Assembly (NCBI RefSeq): GCF_010122465.1
Contig: NZ_WLZY01000002.1
Location: 740,371 to 804,370 of the forward strand
Length of the DNA: 64,000 bases
Reading direction: 5' to 3'
Source of the DNA: Phytoactinopolyspora mesophila
GTDB lineage: Bacteria; Actinomycetota; Actinomycetes; Jiangellales; Jiangellaceae
Positions 51,904 to 60,214 of the stretch are shown piece after piece; position 1 is the stretch's first letter, and each line of letters begins with the position of its first letter. Made by a program: the position numbers and the translations under genes. Below the pieces are notes generated by a model. The model had not been told where the DNA came from. It made no database searches and saw only the letters and a list, made by a program, of their open reading frames with translations.

Positions 51904-53477
51904 GCGAGTTCGATGTCGTTATCCGGGGCGGCGAGGTCCTGGACGGAACCGGAGCGGACCCCGTGCGGGCCGACGTCGGGATCTCCGGCGGCACCGTCCA
52001 GCAGGTGTCGGATAGCCGGCTGCGCGGACGCACCGAGGTGGATGCCGCCGGACAGGTGGTGGCGCCCGGGTTCATCGATCTGCACTCACATGCCGACTTC
52101 AGCGTCCAGGGCTGGCCCGCGGCGCATTCTCAGCTGCATCAAGGCGTCACCACCCTGCTGACGGGGAACTGCGGGTTTTCTCCGTTCCCGGTAGGCGACC
52201 TGGATGAGATGAAGGCGGCCACGGCGTTCTTCGAGCCTGAGCTGACGTGGGAGTGGTTCGACCACGATGCCTTCGCCAAGGCCGTCGATGCCGCCCGTCC
52301 CGCGATCAACATAGCGATGCAAACCGGGCATCACGCATTGCGGATGGCCGTCATGGGTGGCGCGGAGCGGATCGCCTCCGACGACGACCTCCACCGCATG
52401 GCCGAGCTGTTGGCGGCGTCCGCGAGGTCCGGGGCGCAAGGATTCTCCACCGGGCTCATCTACGCCCCGGGCACGTACTCCGACGAGCGCGAAGTGCGGC
52501 ACCTGGTTGGTGCAGCCGCACGCGCCGGCGTGTTGTACTCCACCCACATCCGCAACGAGTCCGAGCGGCTGCACGAGGCGATCAGCGAGGCGATTTCTGC
52601 CGCCGAAGCTGGGGGAGCCCGGCTGCAGATCTCCCATCTGAAGGCGGCCGGACCGGCCTACCACGGCACCGTCGTCGGCGCCCTAGAGCTCATCGACGCC
52701 GCGGCCGGGCGCGGGGTGGACGTCGCCGCGGATGTCTACCCCTATGCCGCGTCCAGCACGACGCTGACCACGCGGCTGCCGACATGGTCGATGGACGGCG
52801 GCCCCACCGCTTTGCTGTCTCGGCTGGCCGATCCGGTGGTACGGTCGCGGATCGCCGACGAGTTGCGGGCACAGAGTGGCAAGAGTCTTGACCCGTCCAA
52901 AGTGGTCCTGGCCGACTTGGGAGCGGGACGTTTCGCTGACGCGGTCGGCTCCAGCCTGGCCGACGTCGCCCGCCGCGAGGGTGTTGATCCAGCTGAGGCC
53001 ACACTGCTGATCCTCGAGGAGCACGCTGCGGCCGTCGCCGTCGTGATGCACGGCATGAGCGAAGCCGACGTCGAAACCGTGTTGCGCCATCCCCGGGTGG
53101 CGGTGGCCAGCGATGGCTGGGTGCTGCGCCCGGAGGGGACAGGCAAGCCGCATCCGCGCAGCTTCGGCACCTTTCCCAGGGTACTGGCGCGATACGTGCG
53201 TGAGCGGGCGGTGCTGACATTGCCGGAGGCTGTGCGGAAGATGACGTCTCTGCCGGCGTCCCGTCTCGGATGGTCCGACCGTGGCGTGCTGCGCCCGGGT
53301 GCTGTCGCCGACGTCGTCATATTCGACGCCGACACCGTAGCTGACCACTCCACTTTCGCCGAGCCGTGGCAGCTGGCCACCGGCGTCGACACCGTGCTGG
53401 TGGCCGGCGAGTTCGCCGGTCGTGGCGGCGAGCCCACCGGCACCCGTGCCGGCCGCGTGCTGGGCCGTGTCGGCTGA
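51900..53477 (+). CDS. N-acyl-D-amino-acid deacylase
   Basis: A 525-residue amidohydrolase. The metal motif PGFIDLHSHADF is followed by LLTGNCGFSPFP (the Cys that ligates metal in D-aminoacylases), STHIRNES, LQISHLKAAG and VASDGWVLRPEG. It removes the acyl group from N-acyl-D-amino acids to give free D-amino acids. The ATG at 51900 overlaps the stop of the GNAT remnant (ATGA), so the two are coupled. It ends the permease-hydrolase-GNAT-deacylase run and is followed by a pyrimidine-rich tract and a palindrome. Confidence 0.92.
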   Translation: MSEFDVVIRGGEVLDGTGADPVRADVGISGGTVQQVSDSRLRGRTEVDAAGQVVAPGFIDLHSHADFSVQGWPAAHSQLHQGVTTLLTGNCGFSPFPVGDLDEMKAATAFFEPELTWEWFDHDAFAKAVDAARPAINIAMQTGHHALRMAVMGGAERIASDDDLHRMAELLAASARSGAQGFSTGLIYAPGTYSDEREVRHLVGAAARAGVLYSTHIRNESERLHEAISEAISAAEAGGARLQISHLKAAGPAYHGTVVGALELIDAAAGRGVDVAADVYPYAASSTTLTTRLPTWSMDGGPTALLSRLADPVVRSRIADELRAQSGKSLDPSKVVLADLGAGRFADAVGSSLADVARREGVDPAEATLLILEEHAAAVAVVMHGMSEADVETVLRHPRVAVASDGWVLRPEGTGKPHPRSFGTFPRVLARYVRERAVLTLPEAVRKMTSLPASRLGWSDRGVLRPGAVADVVIFDADTVADHSTFAEPWQLATGVDTVLVAGEFAGRGGEPTGTRAGRVLGRVG

Positions 53478-53617
53478 CCCCTCTGACCCCTCTGCCGCCG
53501 CCCGGCCCTCCGCCACCCCCTCTCCCCGCCTCCCCGCTCCGCCTGTTCCCCTGCCCGCTCCGCCTGTTCCCCTGCCCGCTCCGCCTGCCCGCTCCGCCAC
53601 TCTGCGCCTTCCCTCCT
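53478..53617 (+). repeat. Pyrimidine-rich tract with 21-nt tandem units
   Basis: About 140 nt contain almost no purines except scattered G. At 53533-53598 a 21-nt unit (core CCCGCTCCGCCTGTTCC) occurs twice exactly, followed by two partial copies. It lies just after the deacylase stop and before a family C palindrome. Confidence 0.85.
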
Positions 53618-53685
53618 CCCGTTGATCATGGGCACCTGGCGCCTTCTCGACGCCGAATAGGCGTCAGGTGCCCATGATCAACGGG
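53618..53685. repeat. Palindrome family C, copy 2
   Basis: A 68-bp element. Arms begin CCCGTTGATCATGGGCACCT and pair with one mismatch. It lies between the convergent deacylase and solute-binding-protein genes. It is nearly identical to the copies at 58340 and 59971. Confidence 0.95.
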
Positions 53686-53729
53686 GATGGGGCCCGCGGG
53701 CGCGGGCACCACTGGCGGCTACCGGGGTA

Positions 53730-55079
53730 CTAGGACCCGATGGCGATGGATGCCTCGTCGATGAACTGCTGGGCAGCTTCTTCCGGGGTGAGCCGGTCAA
53801 AGAGTGCTTCTTCCCAGAGCCGGGTGTTGATCTCCGGGATCTCGCCTGCACCGTGCGGCGGCGGTGGCGGTGGGTCGGCCAGATCCGGCGTGATCTCGGT
53901 CATGAAGTCGCTGACCTGTTCCTCGGTATCTGGCAGTAGAGGCAGGATCTCGTCGCGGACCCGGAGGTTGGCGGGGAGCCCGCGATCGGTGAGCATGATC
54001 TCCGCGGCGCGGACGTCGTTGAGCAGAAAGTCGACGAACAGCGCGGCTTCCTCGGGATGGTCGGTATGTGCTGAGATCGAATAGAACATCGCCGGTTTGA
54101 GGTACATACCCGGCTGTTGGTTCTCGAACTCTCCGGGCATACGGAGCAGTTCGAGTTCGCCCTCGGCGACGCCGTCCAGCGCGCCGAGCTGGTTGGTCCA
54201 CCAGAACCCCATCGCCCCTTGGTCGGTTGCTACCAGCGACATGTCCGGTCCAGCCAGCTCGAGCAGCTCCGTCTGCGACGGTGTGCTGCCTTCTTCCATC
54301 AAGTCGAGCTGCAGCTGCCAGAAGTCGGCCAGCGTCTGGGCGGAAATGCCAAGGGTGCCGTCGGCGTTGTAGAGGGCCTCACCACGCTGACGGGCGTACA
54401 CGTTGAGACCCGCCTCGTTCTGCTCCGGCTGGAAGCCATGCAGGTCGCCGCTGGCGCCGATCTCGTTCACGATGTCGGAGAAGTCTTGCCATGTCCAGGC
54501 GGTGTCGTCCGGTAGGTCGACGCCGGCCTCGTCGAAGACCTGCCGGTTGGCGACCACGGTGAAGGCGTTGACACCCGTGGGCACCGCATACTGCGCGCCG
54601 TCGATCTGCCCGCCGCCCAGGGCGAGTTCCTCGATCTCGGACAGGTCGAGTGTGCCGGCGACCTCGCCGAGGTCGAGCAACTGGCCACGCAGCGCGTAGT
54701 CAGTCATGTAGCGCTCCTCCTGGGTCATGATGTCCGGCGAGTCGCCGCCCGCGGTGGAGGTAGCGAGCCGGTCCCAGTACGAGTCCCAATCGGTGAAGTC
54801 CGGCACGATCGAGATGTGCGGGTGCTCGTCCTCGAACAGGTCGATGATTTCCTGGGTCTGCTCGTGGCGGGAGTCAGATCCCCACCAGGAGAATCGCAGT
54901 TGGACGTCGTCGGGAACCGCATCGCCGTCGCCGTCCGCTTGTTGCGCGGCATCGCCGTCGTTGTTGCTGTCCGTGTCGCCGTCGTCGCCGCCGCACGCGC
55001 TGAGTACGAGGGCGACAGCGAACACGGGGGCGGCCAGGCGTGCCGGTGGGATGCGCCGGGTACCGTGGAGTCGCATCAT
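53730..55079 (-). CDS. ABC sugar transporter solute-binding lipoprotein
   Basis: A ~449-residue family 1 binding protein. The signal LAAPVFAVALVLSAC ends at the lipobox Cys. An Asp/Asn-rich linker follows, then the mature fold: LRFSWWGSDSRHEQTQEIID and PDIMTQEERYMTDYALRGQL. A PPPPPP run near residue 410 is unusual. The protein would capture an oligosaccharide outside the membrane for the two permeases. The start is ATG 55079 or 55076, with an AAGGAG site fitting either. It is the last gene of the LacI-permease-permease-SBP set. No ATPase gene is present, so a shared MsiK-type ATPase is likely. Confidence 0.9.
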   Translation of the reverse strand: MMRLHGTRRIPPARLAAPVFAVALVLSACGGDDGDTDSNNDGDAAQQADGDGDAVPDDVQLRFSWWGSDSRHEQTQEIIDLFEDEHPHISIVPDFTDWDSYWDRLATSTAGGDSPDIMTQEERYMTDYALRGQLLDLGEVAGTLDLSEIEELALGGGQIDGAQYAVPTGVNAFTVVANRQVFDEAGVDLPDDTAWTWQDFSDIVNEIGASGDLHGFQPEQNEAGLNVYARQRGEALYNADGTLGISAQTLADFWQLQLDLMEEGSTPSQTELLELAGPDMSLVATDQGAMGFWWTNQLGALDGVAEGELELLRMPGEFENQQPGMYLKPAMFYSISAHTDHPEEAALFVDFLLNDVRAAEIMLTDRGLPANLRVRDEILPLLPDTEEQVSDFMTEITPDLADPPPPPPHGAGEIPEINTRLWEEALFDRLTPEEAAQQFIDEASIAIGS

Positions 55080-55096
55080 TGAGCTCCTTTCCTTCT

Positions 55097-55981
55097 TTAC
55101 TTGATTCCGGTGGTGGCAATTCCCCGGACCAGATACCGCTGGCCGGCGAGGAAGAATCCGAAGACGGGGCCGATCGCGATAACGGACATCGCGAACAACG
55201 GACCCCACGAGGTCTGGCCTTGAGAGTCGACGAACTGGCGCAGCGCCAGAGGCACGGTGGCCATGTCGGGATCGGTGAGGAAGACCAGCTGGCTGAAGAA
55301 GTCGTTCCAGGTCCAGATGAAGGTGAAGATCGCCGTCGTGGCGAGGGCAGGCGTGCACAGCGGCATGATGATCTTCCAGTAGATCCGGAAGTGCCCGCAC
55401 CCGTCGATCCGGGCCGAGTCGTCCAGCTCTCGCGGCAGGGCTCGGATGAACTGCACCATCAAGAAGATGAAGAATGCGTCCACGGCGAGGAACTTCGGCA
55501 CGATCAAGGGATAGAACGTGTTGATCCAGTCGAGGTTGGAGAACAGGATGTACTGCGGCACGATCACGACGTGGATCGGCAGCATGATCGAACCGAGCAT
55601 GACGGCGAAGAAGGTCCTCTTCCCGAAGAACTTCAGCCGGGCGAACGCGTAGGCCGCGAGCGAGCAGGCGAGCAGGTTCCCGACGACGGAGCCTGCCACC
55701 ACGATGGTCGAGTTGATGATGTAGTGGTGGAACGGATTACGCAGAGCGTTCCAGCCTTCGACGTAGTTGCCGGGGGCGAGCTTGCTGATCCACAGTCCGG
55801 GCTCGCGGAAGATCAGCTCGGTGGGTTTGAACGAGCTGGCGAGCATCCACAACAGCGGATACAGCATCACCAGCCCGAAGGTGATCAGGCCGAGGTGGAT
55901 GAGAAGCCGCTTGGGCCGGCCGCGCCGCTTGCGTTCCTTGCGGCGGGCGGCAACCTGAGCCGCGAGATCAGTCGTCGCCAT
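55097..55981 (-). CDS. Carbohydrate ABC transporter permease (MalG type)
   Basis: A 294-residue inner-membrane protein with six hydrophobic segments. The ATPase-contacting EAA loop reads ELDDSARIDGCGHFRIYWKI. RKERKRRGRPKR forms a basic N-terminus. It pairs with the permease encoded just upstream, overlapping it by 14 nt. It ends 17 nt before the binding-protein gene starts. Confidence 0.92.
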   Translation of the reverse strand: MATTDLAAQVAARRKERKRRGRPKRLLIHLGLITFGLVMLYPLLWMLASSFKPTELIFREPGLWISKLAPGNYVEGWNALRNPFHHYIINSTIVVAGSVVGNLLACSLAAYAFARLKFFGKRTFFAVMLGSIMLPIHVVIVPQYILFSNLDWINTFYPLIVPKFLAVDAFFIFLMVQFIRALPRELDDSARIDGCGHFRIYWKIIMPLCTPALATTAIFTFIWTWNDFFSQLVFLTDPDMATVPLALRQFVDSQGQTSWGPLFAMSVIAIGPVFGFFLAGQRYLVRGIATTGIK

Positions 55982-56939
55982 AGTGCACCCAAAATCTCGA
56001 AGCGATGAAGTTGACGGCCGTCAAACCGGCGATGATCAGCAACAAGAACCAGGCCAGCGCTGAGGCGTAACCCATGTCGAACGCGGAGAAGCCGCGCAGG
56101 TAGAGGTAGAGCGTGTAGAACATCGTGGAGTCAGCCGGGCCGCCGGTGCCACCCGAGACGATGAACGCCTGGCTGAACGTCTGGAAGGCGTTGATCAGTT
56201 GCAGGATGAGGTTGAAGAAGATGATCGGCGTGAGCAGCGGAATGGTGATGGAGAAGAACCGTTTCACCGGCCCCGCGCCGTCCACCGCCGCTGCCTCGTA
56301 GTACATCGTCGGGATCTGTCTCAGGCCGGCGAGGAAGATCACCATCGGCGAACCGAAGGTCCACACGTTCAACATGATCAGCGTGCCGAGTGCATAGTCC
56401 GGATGCCCGACCCACCCGGGGAGGTCTTCGAAACCAACCAGCCCGAGCACCTGGTTGACGAGGCCGTTAGAGCCGAAGACCAGTCTCCAAAGGATCGCGA
56501 TCGCGACGCTGCCGCCCAGGAGCGACGGCAGGTAGTAGATCGAACGGTAGAACGCCAGTCCGCGGACGCCTCGGTCGAGGATGAGCGCCAGGCCGAGCGC
56601 TAGCGCGAGCTGGAGCGGCACCGATACGAACACGTAGACGAACGTGACGATCAGCGAGTTGTGCAGTCGCGGGTCATTGAGCATGCGCTCGTAGTTCTCG
56701 GTACCGACCCAGTTGGGGGCTTCCAACATGCTGTAGTCGGTGAACGAGAGCACCAGCGACGCCATGATCGGCCCGATGGTGATCAGAGCCAGGCCGATGA
56801 ACCAGGGCGCGAGGAAGAGGTAGGCCGCGCGGTTCTCGCGTCGCTGCATTGTGCTCAACCTGCGCGATGGCCGACTCGTCGGGACCTTCCGCTGGGCGTT
56901 CTTCTCGGCAGTTGCGGCAGTGGCGTCGGTGCTTGTCAC
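55968..56939 (-). CDS. Carbohydrate ABC transporter permease (MalF type)
   Basis: A 323-residue permease with about six membrane segments after a ~35-residue cytosolic tail. The EAA loop is MYYEAAAVDGAGPVKRFFSI. The GTG start has a very strong AAAGGAGG site that lies inside the end of the LacI gene, with only a 4-nt gap between the genes. It forms the channel with the MalG-type partner. Confidence 0.92.
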   Translation of the reverse strand: MTSTDATAATAEKNAQRKVPTSRPSRRLSTMQRRENRAAYLFLAPWFIGLALITIGPIMASLVLSFTDYSMLEAPNWVGTENYERMLNDPRLHNSLIVTFVYVFVSVPLQLALALGLALILDRGVRGLAFYRSIYYLPSLLGGSVAIAILWRLVFGSNGLVNQVLGLVGFEDLPGWVGHPDYALGTLIMLNVWTFGSPMVIFLAGLRQIPTMYYEAAAVDGAGPVKRFFSITIPLLTPIIFFNLILQLINAFQTFSQAFIVSGGTGGPADSTMFYTLYLYLRGFSAFDMGYASALAWFLLLIIAGLTAVNFIASRFWVHYGDD

Positions 56940-56943
56940 GGCG

Positions 56944-57951
56944 TCACCTCCTTTCCGTGGATGTGTCGGATGAGCTGCCGGCCGGACCGGTTGATCCGCG
57001 CACCACCAGCTCGGTCTGGAGCATGACCTGGCCTGCGGCCCGGCGGTCGTCGCTGAGCTGCAGAAGCATGTCGACGGCCATGCGGCCGGCCGCGGGAGTG
57101 GGATTGGATACCGTGGTCAGCCGCGGACGGCTGATCCGCGCCAGAGCGCTGTCGTCGAACCCGACGACGCTGACGTCTTCAGGGACACGAATGCCCAGCG
57201 AGTTCAGGCCTTCGATGACGCCGATGGCCATCAGGTCGTTGTAGGCAATCACAGAGCAAGCGCTTTCCCGCGCTACGTGCTCGGCCACCGCCATGCCGCC
57301 GTCCACCGTGGGCTGGTTGGGGCCGATAACGATGGGGTCGAGGTCGGCAGCGCGGCACGCCACGACAGCCGCCTTTCGGATCTCGCGGCTCGTCCAGGAG
57401 CCACGTGGACCTCCGAGGATCGCGATCCGGGTATGCCCGAGTCCGATCAGGTGGTTCACGGCCTGCCTCGCCCCTTGACCGACGTCCATCAGGACGCAAG
57501 GCAGGCTGGGCACCGAGCGGTTGATCAAGACCAGCGGGACTTCTTTGGAGAGCTTCTCGATGAGGTCGTTGCTCATACGCGGGCTGCAAAGGAGCACTCC
57601 GTCTACCTGCTTGGCCAGGGCATGAACCAAGTCTTCCTCGGCCATCGGGTCTTCGTCGGTCTCGGCGACGAAGATGTTGTAGTCCCGTCCACGAGCCTGG
57701 CTTTGCGCAGCCTTGATCAGCGGCGGGAAGAACGGGTTGGCGATGTCGGCCACGATCAGCCCGACATTGCCGGTCTGCCCGGTGATGAGTGCCCTGGCGG
57801 CCCGGTTCGGGCGGTAGCCGAGGCTCTCGGCCGTGGCGAGCACACGACTCCGAGTCTCGGAATTGACCATGTGGGGTGCCGAGAACGTCCGGGAGACGGT
57901 GGAGATGTGCACCCCAGACGCCCTGGCGACATCGCGGATGGTGGATGGCAC
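56944..57951 (-). CDS. LacI family transcriptional regulator
   Basis: A 335-residue repressor. The HTH is STIRDVARASGVHISTVSRTFS, with the hinge helix after ESLGYRPNRAARAL. A sugar-binding domain follows (GLIVADIANPFFPPLIKAAQ, SVVGFDDSALARISRPRLTT). The GTG at 57951 starts the HTH and has a GAGAGG site. It heads the ABC operon, so it probably represses its own transcript until the sugar binds. A TGCA-rich dyad lies between its -35 and -10 regions and similar dyads lie before the pectate lyase gene. Confidence 0.92.
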   Translation of the reverse strand: MPSTIRDVARASGVHISTVSRTFSAPHMVNSETRSRVLATAESLGYRPNRAARALITGQTGNVGLIVADIANPFFPPLIKAAQSQARGRDYNIFVAETDEDPMAEEDLVHALAKQVDGVLLCSPRMSNDLIEKLSKEVPLVLINRSVPSLPCVLMDVGQGARQAVNHLIGLGHTRIAILGGPRGSWTSREIRKAAVVACRAADLDPIVIGPNQPTVDGGMAVAEHVARESACSVIAYNDLMAIGVIEGLNSLGIRVPEDVSVVGFDDSALARISRPRLTTVSNPTPAAGRMAVDMLLQLSDDRRAAGQVMLQTELVVRGSTGPAGSSSDTSTERR

Positions 57952-58009
57952 GTCGTGGCCTCTCTGTGGATGGAGCGACGCTGTGCTTTGGATCACAACG
58001 TTGGCGCCT

Positions 58010-58039
58010 AGTTATGCAAGGCTTTGTAGGAGTTGTCAA
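58010..58039 (-). promoter_or_regulatory. Promoter of the LacI-ABC operon with embedded operator
   Basis: On the minus strand a consensus TTGACA (58039-58034) precedes the imperfect dyad TACAAAGCCTTGCA (58028-58015), which fills the spacer. A weak -10 such as CATAAC follows. A repressor bound there would block RNA polymerase. It is part of the 622-nt gap 57952-58573. Confidence 0.6.
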
Positions 58040-58181
58040 TCCATAAGAACGATTCAAGACTCCAACCGTTGTCGGAACGTTATGCGGCGAAGTCGCTGAT
58101 GAAAGCGATTTCTCAGCGTCGGCCGCGGATCACCCGGCGGTGGCATCCGGCGGATGGGGCACCACCATCGCGGCACGGAGG

Positions 58182-58197
58182 CTGCAATCCTTTGCAG
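58182..58197. promoter_or_regulatory. Dyad CTGCAA-TCCT-TTGCAG
   Basis: A perfect 6+6 inverted repeat lies midway in the divergent gap between the LacI and pectate lyase genes. Its TGCAA half-sites resemble those of the sites at 58015 and 58491. It is a candidate LacI-family operator. Confidence 0.5.
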
Positions 58198-58339
58198 TCT
58201 CGCGACCGAGGTCCAAGCCGAACACGTAGCGATGGCACCGGACCTATTCCGCGGCGCGTCGTCCAGGCCTCCGTGGTTCCCGCGGCCTGTGTGGGCCCGC
58301 TTGGCCTCCGGCCCCTCCCGTGTGGCCGCCTCCGTATCA

Positions 58340-58407
58340 CCCGTTGATCATGGGCGGATGGCGCCTTCTCGACGCCGGATGGGCGTCAGGTGCCCATGAT
58401 CAACGGG
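58340..58407. repeat. Palindrome family C, copy 3
   Basis: A 68-bp element whose arms begin CCCGTTGATCATGGGC. The left arm has GGATGG where copies 2 and 4 have CACCTG. It lies between divergent promoters, so it cannot be a 3'-end terminator for either flanking gene. Confidence 0.95.
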
Positions 58408-58490
58408 GAAAGGCTTCCCCAGGGTGGTGCGACTTCCGATCGACTATTCATCGAGAAATTGGCTTGGGCTTTGCTATGCCGCGGAAAGTC

Positions 58491-58505
58491 TGCAAATTTT
58501 CTGCA
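58491..58505. promoter_or_regulatory. Operator candidate TGCAAATTTTCTGCA
   Basis: An imperfect dyad (outer TGCA arms perfect) sits just upstream of the pectate lyase -35 box. It shares TGCAA half-sites with the two dyads near the LacI gene. Confidence 0.5.
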
Positions 58506-58516
58506 AATCGGATCTA

Positions 58517-58546
58517 TTGACGCCAAATTGACGCCCTAACTAATCT
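58517..58546 (+). promoter_or_regulatory. Promoter of the pectate lyase gene
   Basis: A -35 TTGACG (58517-58522) is followed by an 18-nt spacer and a -10 TAATCT (58541-58546). A second TTGACG (58529-58534) lies inside the spacer as a direct repeat. Transcription would start near 58553, about 40 nt before the start codon. Confidence 0.65.
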
Positions 58547-58594
58547 TCGGTCCCCATAGATTCCGGGAAATGAATGAGGGACGGAGTTGAGATC

Positions 58595-59959
58595 ATGCGA
58601 AGATCCAGATCTGGGGGAGTGGCGCTGGCTGCGGGCGTCGTGCTCGTTGCGTCAGCGGCTGTCGCCTATGGCGGCGACGGCTCGGGCGGAGTCTCCAACC
58701 TGGCCATGAGGCACGCCCGTGAGGCGCTGCCGGAGGGTGACGGGTGGGGATCCGCCGGCGCGGGCACTACCGGCGGCTCCAATGCCTCCGAGGGCGACGT
58801 TCATGTGGTGTCGAGCCGGGCTGAGCTCATCGACGCGCTCGGCGGAGACAACGACAGCAATCAGGACAACGCCACTCCGAAGATCGTGTTTGTCGACGGT
58901 GTGATCGACGGCTTCGAGAGTCCTGACGGCGGGTTGCTGACCTGCGCGGATTTCGCGGACCCCGATTATGACTTCGACGAGTACCTGGCGACCTATGCCC
59001 CAGATGTCTGGGGCTGGGACACCGATCCACAAGGCCCGCTCGAGGACGCGCGAGAGCGGTCTATGCGTAACCAGGAGGCGCACACCCAGATCAACGTTGG
59101 CTCGAACACCACTCTCATCGGCTTGCCTGGCGCTACACTGCGGCACCTGACGTTGATGTTCAATCGAGCCGACAATGTCATCATCCGCAACATCACCTTC
59201 GACGAGGCGTTCGACTGCCAGCCGCGCTGGCGGCCCACGGACGGCGCGGAAGGCAACTGGAATTCGCATTTCGACCACGTATCGGTACGTCGCGGATCGA
59301 ATTTCTGGATCGACAACAACACGTTCCTGACATCACCCGAGAAGCTGCCGGAGTACTTCGGCCGGAAATATGAGATATACGACGGCCAGCTCGACATCAC
59401 TCATACGGCGGACCTCGTCACCGTTTCCAACAACATTTTCAAGGATCACGACAAACTGATGTTGATCGGGTCGACGAACAATCCGGGTGGCGGCGACCCC
59501 GGGCGCCTGAACGTCACGCTGCGGCACAATGTCTTCGACGGTATCGGCCAGCGTGCCCCGCGGGTGCGGTTCGGTCAGGTGGATATCTACAACAATTACT
59601 ACAAGCTGGCCGTCGCAGCGCAGTCGCACGACTTCGACTACGCGTGGGGTGCTGGCGTCGAGTCTCAGATCTACGCGGAGAGCAACTACTTCACTTTCGA
59701 AGGCGCCGATGCCGACGCCTCGGAGGTCATCTACGACTGGGGTGGCACGGCCATCACTGAGAAGGGCACCTGGGCGGATCTTGGCCGGGGCAAAGCTCGT
59801 CCGGTGAGCCTGCTGGACGAGTTCAACGCCATTAATACCCCAGGGCTCGGCGACGACGCCGGATGGACGCCGGTGTTGCGCAGAGGGCCGGTGCTGCCTG
59901 CTATCGCGGTGCCCGCCGTCGTGAGCAAATCGGCCGGTGCGGGCGGGTTCCCGCTGTAG
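58595..59959 (+). CDS. Secreted pectate lyase-like protein (polysaccharide lyase family 1)
   Basis: A 454-residue exported enzyme. After a basic start (MRRSRSGG) and a hydrophobic signal, the mature protein has the parallel beta-helix pattern of family 1 lyases: NVGSNTTLIGLPGATL, WNSHFDHVSVRRGSNFWIDN, TVSNNIFKDHDKLMLIGST and QRAPRVRFGQVDIYNNYY (with a conserved Arg). The family cleaves polygalacturonate by beta-elimination with Ca2+. The ATG at 58595 has a GGAG site 8 nt upstream and is preferred over an ATG 21 nt earlier. The divergent LacI-ABC operon may import its products. Confidence 0.88.
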   Translation: MRRSRSGGVALAAGVVLVASAAVAYGGDGSGGVSNLAMRHAREALPEGDGWGSAGAGTTGGSNASEGDVHVVSSRAELIDALGGDNDSNQDNATPKIVFVDGVIDGFESPDGGLLTCADFADPDYDFDEYLATYAPDVWGWDTDPQGPLEDARERSMRNQEAHTQINVGSNTTLIGLPGATLRHLTLMFNRADNVIIRNITFDEAFDCQPRWRPTDGAEGNWNSHFDHVSVRRGSNFWIDNNTFLTSPEKLPEYFGRKYEIYDGQLDITHTADLVTVSNNIFKDHDKLMLIGSTNNPGGGDPGRLNVTLRHNVFDGIGQRAPRVRFGQVDIYNNYYKLAVAAQSHDFDYAWGAGVESQIYAESNYFTFEGADADASEVIYDWGGTAITEKGTWADLGRGKARPVSLLDEFNAINTPGLGDDAGWTPVLRRGPVLPAIAVPAVVSKSAGAGGFPL

Positions 59960-59970
59960 ATCCGGCCACC

Positions 59971-60036
59971 TTCCGTTGATCATGGGCACCTGGCGCCTTC
60001 TCGGCGCGGAATAGGCGTCAGGTGCCCATGATCAAC
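59971..60036. repeat. Palindrome family C, copy 4
   Basis: A 66-bp element whose arms begin CCGTTGATCATGGGCACCTG. It is almost identical to copy 2. It lies 12 nt after the pectate lyase stop, ahead of nagZ on the same strand. Confidence 0.95.
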
Positions 60037-60214
60037 GGGGAGGAGGGGTGGGTGTTCCCCGTGCGATCCGCTATTGACCAGCCCGCGGCCGTGTAGGTAA
60101 ATTTCCAGAATCCGCTAGCAAAGGTAGTCCGTTTACAAGGCCCCCAAGCCGCTCGCTTCACTCCCGGTCCAACGCTCGTTGTCCAAGGGCATCTCAGACC
60201 CCCGGAGGCAGCGC

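Noticed and set aside
58340-58407. Bidirectional terminator role for this family C copy
   Set aside because: Both flanking genes are transcribed away from it, so there are no 3' ends here to terminate, and no T-run follows the stem.
53618-60036. Insertion sequences at the palindromes
   Set aside because: No transposase frame or target-site duplication is visible; the elements are under 130 bp and wholly palindromic.
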